DNA of 36,814 bases, from contig JAQVBQ010000017.1 of NCBI GenBank assembly GCA_028690215.1, positions 1 to 36,814 on the forward strand, in the 5' to 3' direction. Below the pieces are notes generated by a model, which ran no database searches, was not told the origin of the DNA, and saw nothing but the letters and a program-made list of their open reading frames with translations. Below, in pieces: positions 23,426-31,360 of this stretch. Within the stretch, counting starts at the first letter, position 1. Each line of letters opens with the position of its first letter. The translations under genes and the position numbers were made by a program. Origin of the DNA: Bacteroidales bacterium. Its GTDB lineage: Bacteria > Bacteroidota > Bacteroidia > Bacteroidales > UBA932.

Positions 23426-23881
23426 TCAATCCTTCATCCATTCATAGACCAGGTAGTGGTCGCCATTCATCCCCAATGTTTTATACACTTTTTGTGCGTT
23501 AGTATTGGTTTTGTCCACATATAACCTGATTCCCATTATTTCATCCGATTTCTCCACAAGGGTGACAATATGAGAATACAACATTTTGTATAAACCTTTA
23601 CCTCTGAATTCCGGTCTGATATAAACCGACTGAATCCACCACACCCATCCATTGCGCCAGTCACTCCATTCAAGCGTTATCATCAGCATTCCGGCTAAAG
23701 TACCATCTATTTCAGCCATGTAATAGGATGCGCCCCTCTCCCCTGTCAGTACATTTGTGACACCGGCTGTAAGTATATCTCTGTTTAACTCAAGCCTCTC
23801 TGTCTCTAATGCCATATTCATCTGGAAGTCGACTATTTGAGAAATGTCGTCCGTAGTTGCTTTTCTGATGGTTGGTAACAT
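23426..23881 (-). CDS. GNAT family N-acetyltransferase
   Basis: A 151-residue acyl-CoA-dependent acetyltransferase. The family pattern begins IRKATTDDISQIVDFQ, with a beta-bulge strand and the acetyl-CoA loop in YIRPEFRGKGLYKMLY (about 92-107, R-x-x-G-K-G), then LYVDKTNTNAQKVYKTLGM, the usual Asn and Tyr near the active site. The substrate (amine, peptide N terminus or antibiotic) cannot be predicted. Last gene of the minus-strand receptor operon, 20 bases after the porin-like gene; it ends in the two-way terminator. Co-transcription with the receptor genes may be accidental. Confidence 0.88.
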   Translation of the reverse strand: MLPTIRKATTDDISQIVDFQMNMALETERLELNRDILTAGVTNVLTGERGASYYMAEIDGTLAGMLMITLEWSDWRNGWVWWIQSVYIRPEFRGKGLYKMLYSHIVTLVEKSDEIMGIRLYVDKTNTNAQKVYKTLGMNGDHYLVYEWMKD

Positions 23882-23901
23882 AATATTGAGTTTTATGGTT
23901 A

Positions 23902-24903
23902 TTAAAATACAATAAGTAGTTCTAATGTAATCTTGTCTGAATCAAGTTCATCATACAACGAGAAATCACTTACCTCTCTCTCGATAAAATACTTTTCAGC
24001 ATTAATCCGGAGCAATGAGTTAAATGGTGCCTCTGTTAGAGCAAAAGAGATGCCTGCTGTCAACCTGTTTGCATCTAAACCCTGGTTTTTCAAGTTCTCC
24101 CCGATGCCATCCCATCTTAAAGCCGGGATTATTGCCTTTATGACCTTCTCGCCGTTAAGCGGAAATTTGAAAGAGGTCTCCAAATAGGCTGTAAATCTAT
24201 TAATTTCGTTATAATAGTTATACCTGTTCATTGCTTCAGCTTCTACCTTGAGCTGACTGTTTGCAAAGCGGAGATCTGCTCCGTATATCATGTAATCATT
24301 TTCATCAGAAAGGGGGAAACGTGTAAACTTTGCACTTGCTCTCAATCCCATATCTCCTCCTACCATGACTCTTCCATTATAGGACAAATGTCCTGTCCAC
24401 TTTGGGTTATTAATCGTAGTACCGTTGAAGAGTCCAAGCTGCATCATTACCGGAACATTGGCCATATTACTCTTGTAAGTTGTCAGCAAACCTATATCCC
24501 TTGAACCAGTATTGAATTTTCCTACAAATGACCTGTTTGCAAATACCATTTGTGAAGGTGTAATTTGAGAAGCATTAAAAAGAGGGATACTTACCTGCCC
24601 GAACGAAAAGTCGAAACCAGAGGGTAAGGCAAGGTTGCCATACAGGTCGAGGACTTCAAATTTGCCGTTACTGCTAAGCTCCATTTGAGCTCTGTATGAC
24701 AACTGTGAAGTGATCTTTCCGCTTAGACCAAGTCTTGAATTTCTGACTGAAAATCTGCTTGTATATGTCTCTGTTGCCCACTCGTACCTAGTCTTAAGTG
24801 TGGCGTCAATCGCAAGTGGAACCTCTTTGTTTTTTGTCTGTGAAAATGTAATTTGAGTAGAAAAAAGTGCAAAAACAGAAATGAGTAGGAGCTTGTAATT
24901 CAT
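23902..24903 (-). CDS. Porin-like outer membrane beta-barrel protein
   Basis: A 333-residue exported protein with a signal peptide (MNYKLLLISVFALFSTQITFS, cut before about residue 22). After that it is a series of amphipathic strands with alternating polar and hydrophobic residues, ending in LELLIVF with a C-terminal Phe, the usual signal for barrel insertion. Segments such as FSVRNSRLGLSGKITSQLSYRAQ and DFSFGQVSIPLFNASQ resemble the phosphate-selective porin O/P family. The frame extends to a TTG at 24966 inside the upstream gene; the ATG at 24903, one base after that gene's stop, is the natural start. Co-transcription with a TonB receptor cluster suggests an accessory channel; the solute is unknown. 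Confidence 0.8.
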   Translation of the reverse strand: MNYKLLLISVFALFSTQITFSQTKNKEVPLAIDATLKTRYEWATETYTSRFSVRNSRLGLSGKITSQLSYRAQMELSSNGKFEVLDLYGNLALPSGFDFSFGQVSIPLFNASQITPSQMVFANRSFVGKFNTGSRDIGLLTTYKSNMANVPVMMQLGLFNGTTINNPKWTGHLSYNGRVMVGGDMGLRASAKFTRFPLSDENDYMIYGADLRFANSQLKVEAEAMNRYNYYNEINRFTAYLETSFKFPLNGEKVIKAIIPALRWDGIGENLKNQGLDANRLTAGISFALTEAPFNSLLRINAEKYFIEREVSDFSLYDELDSDKITLELLIVF

Positions 24904-24904
24904 T

Positions 24905-26644
24905 TTAGAAAACAGTGAATTTAGTTTGTAAATATATTGGTTTTCCGGAAGTGTCAACACCTTCAACGGTCATGACAAATCTGCCGGGGTAGTCCGGGGT
25001 GTGGAACTTAAGCCGGGCACTACCTTTTGGAGAGATTCTAATATCCGGGTCCCATAATATTGTTGTCCTGTAATCAGGTAATAAATCTCCTGCGGTGTCG
25101 CCGATTAAACGGCAAGGTTTGCTTGTACCATTAAATGCCAGTAATTTTGCATTCAAAGGAAGCACAAAGTTAGGAAAATCTTTTTTATATGTCTTGAAAT
25201 CGACTATTCCGGTAAATTCTGCATTTCCAAGATAATAAACTCCCTCATAAATATTTATGCTTTTAACTTTAAGAGGATCATATTTTAGAACTTTATTATG
25301 ATCAAAAACAGGCACTCCATCAATTATTGTCAAGGTGTTGTCTTTTGAGAAGGCCAAATCCATGAAAGAGCTCTCCCACCTTACCTGGAGATATGATTTT
25401 TTATCTATTTTCTTGAATCTCAATTCTGGAATAAATTCAATAACGACCTCCTCCATGTCAGGAAACCTGGTATAGTTGTCCAACAAATAGGTCTTGCAGT
25501 TACCCGAAAGAAGAGGAGTGTGTTCAGGTAGATATTTAGAGAATATAGTATCTACTCCATATCTCCTGTTAAGCTGCATTGCCAGGCTTCTCTTTAGCAA
25601 ATCCTTCTCAAAACTTCTTCTCAATAAGAGTGTAGGGATCTTTTTTACTGAAGGATAGAGGAAATTATCATCCAACTCTATATTGAACCTGGAATTAGTA
25701 TCCAGTTGAGGTATCTCTGCAATAAGATCTGCATTCCCGTATATGTTTGTAGTGTAGAAAACAAATCTGCCCGCCGAATCAATAATTGAAGTGTAGATTT
25801 CCGAATCTCCTCCGACTACAGAAAGGAAAATCTTCTGTCCTGCAAGGCTGTCTATTCTCTTACCGTCAGATATTGAGGAAACTCTTCCCTTAATGATTTC
25901 ACCTTCAAATTCCGGTGTAACTTGTATTCCAAAATTTGCATCATTTTTCGAGAATCCTGATTCCATATAATTGTATATAGGAAGGTTCTTGTATGTTGAT
26001 ATATCATCTTCATTGACAATTGAGACACTCAATGTCATCGATAAGTCATATTTATTTGAAAGTCCGAATGTCACATCTGCATTCTGCCTGAATTGATTGC
26101 CGGACATATCAAGGAGAACAGTTTTGGGTATCTCCATAAGGATCGGTCTTGTTTCAGCAGTTATGGGCAGTTGTCCGGATAGAGAAGATGTATCAGTTTC
26201 ATCAATTGTACAGCTCTTGTCTCTTTCATTGGTAAGAGTATTGTATACAGTGAGGACTTTGTCAAAGTAATGAACCTCGCTCTCATTGCGCATATTTGCA
26301 GTATAGGCAATCATGCGATAGTTGCCTGTTGGAGTTGATGTTGGCAACTCGACTCTTCCGGAGCCTCTTCCTGAAATAATCGCAACCTTTGTTTTTGCCA
26401 CAATACCGGTGGATGATTGTAACTCAATATATGCTATTGAGCTCATGGCTGAAAGAACAGGACTATCCTTACCGGTGTCAAAGCAGAATAATGAGATCCA
26501 TACAGACTCGCCTGCTATATAACACTCCTTGTCTGTGCTGACATAAATTCTCTCAACAGTAACAGATTCTCCGAAGTTATTCCCGGCAAAACCTGGGATA
26601 ATAGTGCACAATGAGATTAAAATACAAAATATTATATTTTTCAT
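24905..26644 (-). CDS. Exported MG2-domain protein with a TonB plug-like segment
   Basis: A 579-residue exported protein with a signal peptide (about 1-20, ending PGFAG). Residues about 28-135 look like a macroglobulin MG2 domain (VSTDKECYIAGESVWISLFC... TPTGNYRMIAYTANMRN). The middle is beta-rich without a clear family. At about 435-490 there is a plug-like segment, LTIIDGVPVFDHNKVLKYDP...INIYEGVYYLGNAEFTGIVDFKTY, recalling the plug of TonB receptors but with no barrel following. The end (about 520-579) is another small beta domain. Similar MG2/plug proteins accompany receptors in Bacteroidota and may line the periplasmic or surface side of the complex; this is inference. It follows the DUF4249 gene by 13 bases. 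Confidence 0.72.
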   Translation of the reverse strand: MKNIIFCILISLCTIIPGFAGNNFGESVTVERIYVSTDKECYIAGESVWISLFCFDTGKDSPVLSAMSSIAYIELQSSTGIVAKTKVAIISGRGSGRVELPTSTPTGNYRMIAYTANMRNESEVHYFDKVLTVYNTLTNERDKSCTIDETDTSSLSGQLPITAETRPILMEIPKTVLLDMSGNQFRQNADVTFGLSNKYDLSMTLSVSIVNEDDISTYKNLPIYNYMESGFSKNDANFGIQVTPEFEGEIIKGRVSSISDGKRIDSLAGQKIFLSVVGGDSEIYTSIIDSAGRFVFYTTNIYGNADLIAEIPQLDTNSRFNIELDDNFLYPSVKKIPTLLLRRSFEKDLLKRSLAMQLNRRYGVDTIFSKYLPEHTPLLSGNCKTYLLDNYTRFPDMEEVVIEFIPELRFKKIDKKSYLQVRWESSFMDLAFSKDNTLTIIDGVPVFDHNKVLKYDPLKVKSINIYEGVYYLGNAEFTGIVDFKTYKKDFPNFVLPLNAKLLAFNGTSKPCRLIGDTAGDLLPDYRTTILWDPDIRISPKGSARLKFHTPDYPGRFVMTVEGVDTSGKPIYLQTKFTVF

Positions 26645-26657
26645 AGACTTCTATTCT

Positions 26658-27803
26658 TTATTTATGACTTAATGGCCAGAGCGATGGCTTGTTCTTGGTT
26701 CCGGTAACTCTGCAGTCTACACAGTCTTTCATAGCCCAGAGAGTAGTTCCCTCAAGCTCATTTATCCCTATTACCTCATATCCGGAACCATTTAGGTATG
26801 ACCACATATCCGGCCGATCTGAATCCACTACGGGACAGCCAACATTAAATTCAAAAATTCCTATATCATATGCATAAGCAAAGACCCTTTTCTTTTTTGT
26901 CAAAACGGCACTTATAAAACCCAAAACAATCTCATCAGAATCAGAAATACAAGTTATGTTTCCTTTCATCTCTGTTGGCTGAGGAGAGAATATCCCGCCA
27001 AGATCACTTGAATTCTTGCTGAGGTTTTCCCAATAAAGATATCCCTCTCTTGTCAATGATCTTTGTACAACTTCCATTGAATATAGAACAGAGAGACGAT
27101 CGTCATGTCTGTCGAATGTGACGAGTGGTTTTCTGTAAACCTTATTTTCGTCAAGTTCAGTGGTACTTGCAACACAAATAGCTTCTGATTCTCCTTTTTT
27201 GTAACAATAGTACCAATTCACTAATGTGTCAATTATTTCGTTTTTTTTCCTGTTATAGTATACAAATGTGTTATATCTGGAAGTAAACTCCCAATCTTCC
27301 GTATAGGTCCACCTGTAATAGTTGGAGGCCTCTTCGGAGCTCTTCGAACTCACCAGAAAAGTAGCTGTCTTGTATACTGAGTCCACCCTCCAGGTAACCT
27401 CATCGATATCCGGAGTCTCAAGAACCGGGACAAATTCACTTTCATACTGCCTGCCATTCGGAGTATTGACTTTCAAACGGTATTCAACGGAGGGATTTAG
27501 ACCGGCTGTAGGTATCTTGTAGGTAAGGACACCATTTTCGACCTTTGGAATGCCATAGTATTTTCCGCCGATTGAACTCTCTACCCACACCGTTGCTGCA
27601 AACACATATTGTCTTGGCTGTGTTGAAGATAGAGAAGAAGAACGTGAGAGTGTTATAACCGTCGTATCATTAAGGATTATATCTCCCTCAACAACAAGCA
27701 ATCCTTCGACTGAGGCTCCTCTTGGTTCAAATGGAGAGATGCAGCTTATGATTGCAAATGACAATAAACTAATAACAGAGAACTTTATATAACTGTTTTT
27801 CAT
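26658..27803 (-). CDS. DUF4249 lipoprotein
   Basis: A 381-residue lipoprotein with the lipobox AIISC (Cys21), followed by SPFEPRGASVEGLLVVEGDI, characteristic of DUF4249. The N-terminal part (about 30-120) is a beta-sandwich-like domain; the C-terminal part has two cysteines in DCVDCR and ends KPSLWP, also typical. DUF4249 lipoproteins are found beside TonB receptors and are thought to take the place of SusD-type binding proteins at the cell surface, though the ligand is unknown. It lies three bases after the receptor gene, so translation is probably coupled. Confidence 0.85.
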   Translation of the reverse strand: MKNSYIKFSVISLLSFAIISCISPFEPRGASVEGLLVVEGDIILNDTTVITLSRSSSLSSTQPRQYVFAATVWVESSIGGKYYGIPKVENGVLTYKIPTAGLNPSVEYRLKVNTPNGRQYESEFVPVLETPDIDEVTWRVDSVYKTATFLVSSKSSEEASNYYRWTYTEDWEFTSRYNTFVYYNRKKNEIIDTLVNWYYCYKKGESEAICVASTTELDENKVYRKPLVTFDRHDDRLSVLYSMEVVQRSLTREGYLYWENLSKNSSDLGGIFSPQPTEMKGNITCISDSDEIVLGFISAVLTKKKRVFAYAYDIGIFEFNVGCPVVDSDRPDMWSYLNGSGYEVIGINELEGTTLWAMKDCVDCRVTGTKNKPSLWPLSHK

Positions 27804-27806
27804 TTC

Positions 27807-30551
27807 TTAGAATTTAATATTGAGGTTGATATAAGGAATCTGTGTTCCGAATATTGACAACTGATATCCTTGAATCTTATTGCCTGAAGTATTATAGTAT
27901 ACTGAATAGGCATTCTGCCTGCCCAGAAGGTTGTACACACCTAATGTGATAGTGCTGTGCAGAAGCAACCTCAGATTATGACTCGGTTCAATATTGAAAG
28001 CAAGGTCCACACGGAAGTAGTCAGGAATTCTGTATGCATTTCTGTCAGAATAAAAAAGTCTGTAGCCTCCCGAGTAATAATATTTGCTCACTGGCACTGT
28101 AACCGGCCGACCGGTTGAATAGTCTATATTCATTGACATACTATAACGTTGAGTGAACTTATAGTTACCTATGAATTTAACATCATGTGGTTTATCATAA
28201 GCAGCAGGATACCAAGCTCCTTTGTTCACAGCTTCCTCTTTCGCACTGTTTTTATCCCTTAGCTCTGTTTTTGAATATGTATATGATATCCATCCGTTTA
28301 ATTTACCCAAAGGTTTTTTTAACATTAACTCAAGACCATATGCCCTGCCCTGAGTCTCAACTATATCCCTTTCAATGTTCTTATTCATTGTCAGAATTGC
28401 ACCACTCTTGTAATCAAGATAGTTTTTCATCTCTTTGTAATACCCCTCCAAAGAGATCTCCAGCCTTTTGTTAAAAATGTTTCCGTATAGGCCGAATGCT
28501 GATTGCCACCCCCTTTGAGGCTTTACATTAGCATCGCTGAGCTTCCATATATCGGTTGGAGAAATAGCCGTTGAATTGGACAACATGTGAATCCCCTGGA
28601 ACATACTATTGTATCCTGCCTTGAATGAGAAATTCTCGTTAAACATATATCTTGCCGACACCCTGAATTCAGGACCGTGATATGTCTTCTCTATTTCACC
28701 TTTGTTTACCCGAACTGTGTCAAGAATAGTTGTCTCGGCCCTCGGAACACCTGGAGCATACTGAAAATACGTGTCGGGACCCAATGTACCATAGAATGTG
28801 TATCGCACACCCAAATCTAGAGACAGTTTATCTGTTATGTTCCAGTTGTCGCTTACATAAAGAGATGATTCTGTGGCCCTTTCAGTATCAACCTTATTAT
28901 ACATAACAAGGGAGGAATCTCCATAAGGTCTCATTCTTCCGGGATTAACAAGATAGTAAATTGAGTTCAGACCATATTGCAACGTGTGCTTCTCTGAAAG
29001 AAGCCAGTTGAAATTTGCCCTTACATATACCTGCCTGATACCGAAATCCATCTTGTAGGCATTTGCCGAATTTGCCTTATCAAAGGTACTGTAGTTATAT
29101 TGGTCGTAACCTGACGATATTGTCAGATTATGGTTCTCATTCAGTATTCCTCTCCACTTGACCGAAGCATTTATGTTCTGATACCTGAAACATGTATCTA
29201 TGCTGAAGTTGAAACCGTCACGCGAGTAATATCCGTAGAGATAGAGTGTGTTTTTTGAATCTATTTTGTGACTGATTCCCCCACTTATATCGTAAAAAGA
29301 GGCGGTTCCGTTTTTATATCCGCTATCTTCCGGAAGTAAACCAAGTATCCAGTCAGAATATGTACTTCTTGCACCAAGTATGAATGTTGTCCTGTCTTTA
29401 ACGATCGGCCCCTCTAGGTGCAGTTTGCTTGTCAAAAGTCCTATACCTGCAGATCCGGTTATTTTCTTATTATTTCCCTCCCTGTTGTTTATCTCCAAAA
29501 CTGAGGATATCCTTCCGCCGTATCTTGCCGGAATCGTACTTTTATACAATTCTATATCCTTTACAATATCTGAATTGAATGCAGAAAAGAGTCCGAAGAG
29601 ATGTGTAGGATTATAGATTGTACCTTCATTAAAGAGAATAAGGTTCTGATCGGTAGCTCCTCCCCTGACATTAAAACCTCCGGACGCCTCACCGACAGAC
29701 TTGACTCCGGGCAGTGTAAGAACTATTTTCATAACATCCGACTCGCCAAAAACGGCGGGCACATGTTTGATTCTATCAATTCTAACCTTTTCCAGACCCA
29801 TTTGTGTCCCTCTTAGGTGTTGTACATTCTCAGCCGAAAATGTAATGCCTTTCAGGGAGTATACCTTTTCCCTCAAATTTATATCAAGGTTTCCATCACT
29901 GTATAGTTCAAGATTCAACTTGGAATCTTCATATCCGTATCCCGATAACTTAAGAGTATTTGCCCCCCTTGGCAGCAAAATTCTGTAAAAACCATAAGCA
30001 TCCGTAGTGACACTTGTCTTCAGATCATCGACAGATACTGAGATTCCCACAATAGGCTCTCCGCTCTCTGCATTACGGACATAACCTTTTATAGATGCCT
30101 TGCCAGGCTGTTTCATAAGATTCGGATCACCAATCTTATACAGCTTATTCATTGATGAAGCAACAACATCCTGATTACTAAGCGAATTCAGACTACCTGA
30201 ACCGGGGAAGCCTGCTTTTTCAAAGTAGCCTGCCGGCAATTGAGTCACTAAAGCCTCTCCCTTGAGTATATATATATCATAACCCCTCAATGTCACTGAA
30301 TAGCCTTGCTGAGAGAGCTCATAAGACAATCTTTCCAGGAAATTCTTACTTTTATAGTCGGAGGTTATCTTAACATCTTCCTGGTTTTTCTCCTTGATAA
30401 AGTACAACTTATATCTGGTATCCCTGGAAAGTATGACTCTCAATGAATCGAGGGTAATAGGATTATCTGGTAAAACAATGTGATTTTCTGCGCTTAAAGG
30501 CAATATGCTCATGAACAACAGGCAAACGGGTATTAAAATTCTCTTTATCAT
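27807..30551 (-). CDS. TonB-dependent outer membrane receptor (STN, carboxypeptidase-like, plug and barrel)
   Basis: A 914-residue receptor importing an unknown ligand with energy from TonB. In order: signal peptide (1-21), an STN-like domain (about 25-100, ITLDSLRVILSRDTRYKLYFI...), a linker, a carboxypeptidase-regulatory-like beta domain (about 150-235, IKGYVRNAESGEPIVGISV), the plug (about 255-370, LPGVKSVGEASGGFNVRGG and AFNSDIVKDIELYKS) and a 22-strand barrel to the end, which finishes NLNIKF with a terminal Phe. STN domains usually signal to a FecR/sigma pair, but none is nearby. Alternative in-frame ATGs at 30602 and 30563 would overlap the previous gene; 30551 follows its stop by four bases and starts at the signal peptide. 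Confidence 0.92.
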   Translation of the reverse strand: MIKRILIPVCLLFMSILPLSAENHIVLPDNPITLDSLRVILSRDTRYKLYFIKEKNQEDVKITSDYKSKNFLERLSYELSQQGYSVTLRGYDIYILKGEALVTQLPAGYFEKAGFPGSGSLNSLSNQDVVASSMNKLYKIGDPNLMKQPGKASIKGYVRNAESGEPIVGISVSVDDLKTSVTTDAYGFYRILLPRGANTLKLSGYGYEDSKLNLELYSDGNLDINLREKVYSLKGITFSAENVQHLRGTQMGLEKVRIDRIKHVPAVFGESDVMKIVLTLPGVKSVGEASGGFNVRGGATDQNLILFNEGTIYNPTHLFGLFSAFNSDIVKDIELYKSTIPARYGGRISSVLEINNREGNNKKITGSAGIGLLTSKLHLEGPIVKDRTTFILGARSTYSDWILGLLPEDSGYKNGTASFYDISGGISHKIDSKNTLYLYGYYSRDGFNFSIDTCFRYQNINASVKWRGILNENHNLTISSGYDQYNYSTFDKANSANAYKMDFGIRQVYVRANFNWLLSEKHTLQYGLNSIYYLVNPGRMRPYGDSSLVMYNKVDTERATESSLYVSDNWNITDKLSLDLGVRYTFYGTLGPDTYFQYAPGVPRAETTILDTVRVNKGEIEKTYHGPEFRVSARYMFNENFSFKAGYNSMFQGIHMLSNSTAISPTDIWKLSDANVKPQRGWQSAFGLYGNIFNKRLEISLEGYYKEMKNYLDYKSGAILTMNKNIERDIVETQGRAYGLELMLKKPLGKLNGWISYTYSKTELRDKNSAKEEAVNKGAWYPAAYDKPHDVKFIGNYKFTQRYSMSMNIDYSTGRPVTVPVSKYYYSGGYRLFYSDRNAYRIPDYFRVDLAFNIEPSHNLRLLLHSTITLGVYNLLGRQNAYSVYYNTSGNKIQGYQLSIFGTQIPYINLNIKF

Positions 30552-30555
30552 TGTG

Positions 30556-31257
30556 TTATTCATGTTTGTTAATAAATGACATAACAGAAACCATTGCTTC
30601 ATCCATAGTTTCTTCTTTGAAATTCAGCTCATTGACTCTTATATGTTTTCTTATCTCTTTCTCCATTTCGGGATAGAGATCCAGAATATCTCTTTTTCTT
30701 TTAATCAGATAGGTACCATCCTGGTTTACAAGATAGTATTTGACCGAAGAGATGAATTTCTTAATAACACCGCGGTTGGATGCCATATATTCCTGATTGA
30801 CTGTTTCACTGTACACTTTTACAATTTTCTTGTACACTGATACCGAGTTATCATAAAGCAACTGGTAATAACCCGGATCAATCATTCCGGATTTGTCCCT
30901 CTCTTTTATGTTTATAAATCTCCTCGTGCCAATTGTGAATGTATCAACATAGCTTTTGTTTAGCTGGACAAACCTGTTGTTTTTTACATCCCATGCAATC
31001 AGCTCATCAAGATGAGAGTTGAGATTCAGTTTTACTCCTCTGTATCTCTTGCCGTTATAAAGAACATCTCCATCAAGATAGCTCTTTTCATAGGCGTAAT
31101 AGGTCCCAGTATGAACAAAACGATACAAAGTGGGAGTATAGCCTTTGAAGAGTGCAGAGTTCTCTCCGGCACTATCCATGAAACTCTTGTAATCATCCTG
31201 AGCAGACATCAATCCGGATGCCAGGAGCATCATTAACAGTAGTACCGATTTTTTCAT
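30556..31257 (-). CDS. Secreted protein of unknown function, first gene of the TonB cluster
   Basis: A 233-residue protein with a signal peptide (MKKSVLLLMMLLASGLMSAQ, cleavage near 19-20). The rest is a mixed alpha/beta domain with repeats of aromatic-rich strands (YRFVHTGTYYAYEK, GDVLYNGKRYRGVKLNLNSHLDELIAWDVKNN). I do not recognise a family; the pattern of a short loop GKRYRGVKL followed by LDELIAW reads like a small beta-sandwich that may sense or hold a ligand. The C-terminal third (about 170-233) is helical and charged. It is translated from a start after an A/T-rich region carrying the weak box TATATTTA (31289-31282), and its end lies four bases before the receptor start, so it is likely to be part of the system. 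Confidence 0.7.
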   Translation of the reverse strand: MKKSVLLLMMLLASGLMSAQDDYKSFMDSAGENSALFKGYTPTLYRFVHTGTYYAYEKSYLDGDVLYNGKRYRGVKLNLNSHLDELIAWDVKNNRFVQLNKSYVDTFTIGTRRFINIKERDKSGMIDPGYYQLLYDNSVSVYKKIVKVYSETVNQEYMASNRGVIKKFISSVKYYLVNQDGTYLIKRKRDILDLYPEMEKEIRKHIRVNELNFKEETMDEAMVSVMSFINKHE

Positions 31258-31332
31258 AGTCTTGCTTTGATTATTAATATGTAAATATATTCACATTTTT
31301 ATAAAAAAGGTGTATTAACTGTCTGGTTTTCA

Positions 31333-31360
31333 AAAAATTCTGCAAAATGGATTATTTTGC
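31333..31360 (-). terminator. Intrinsic terminator after the GH3 gene
   Basis: On the minus strand GCAAAAT, loop AATCC, ATTTTGC (31360-31342) is followed by AGAA and a run of six T. The stem contains the last codons GCA AAA and the stop TAA of the GH3 gene. It separates that gene from the receptor cluster. Confidence 0.65.

Noticed and set aside
24904-24966. Extended N terminus of the porin-like protein from a TTG start
   Set aside because: It overlaps the upstream coding sequence and would put a polar stretch before a clean signal peptide that begins at the ATG at 24903.
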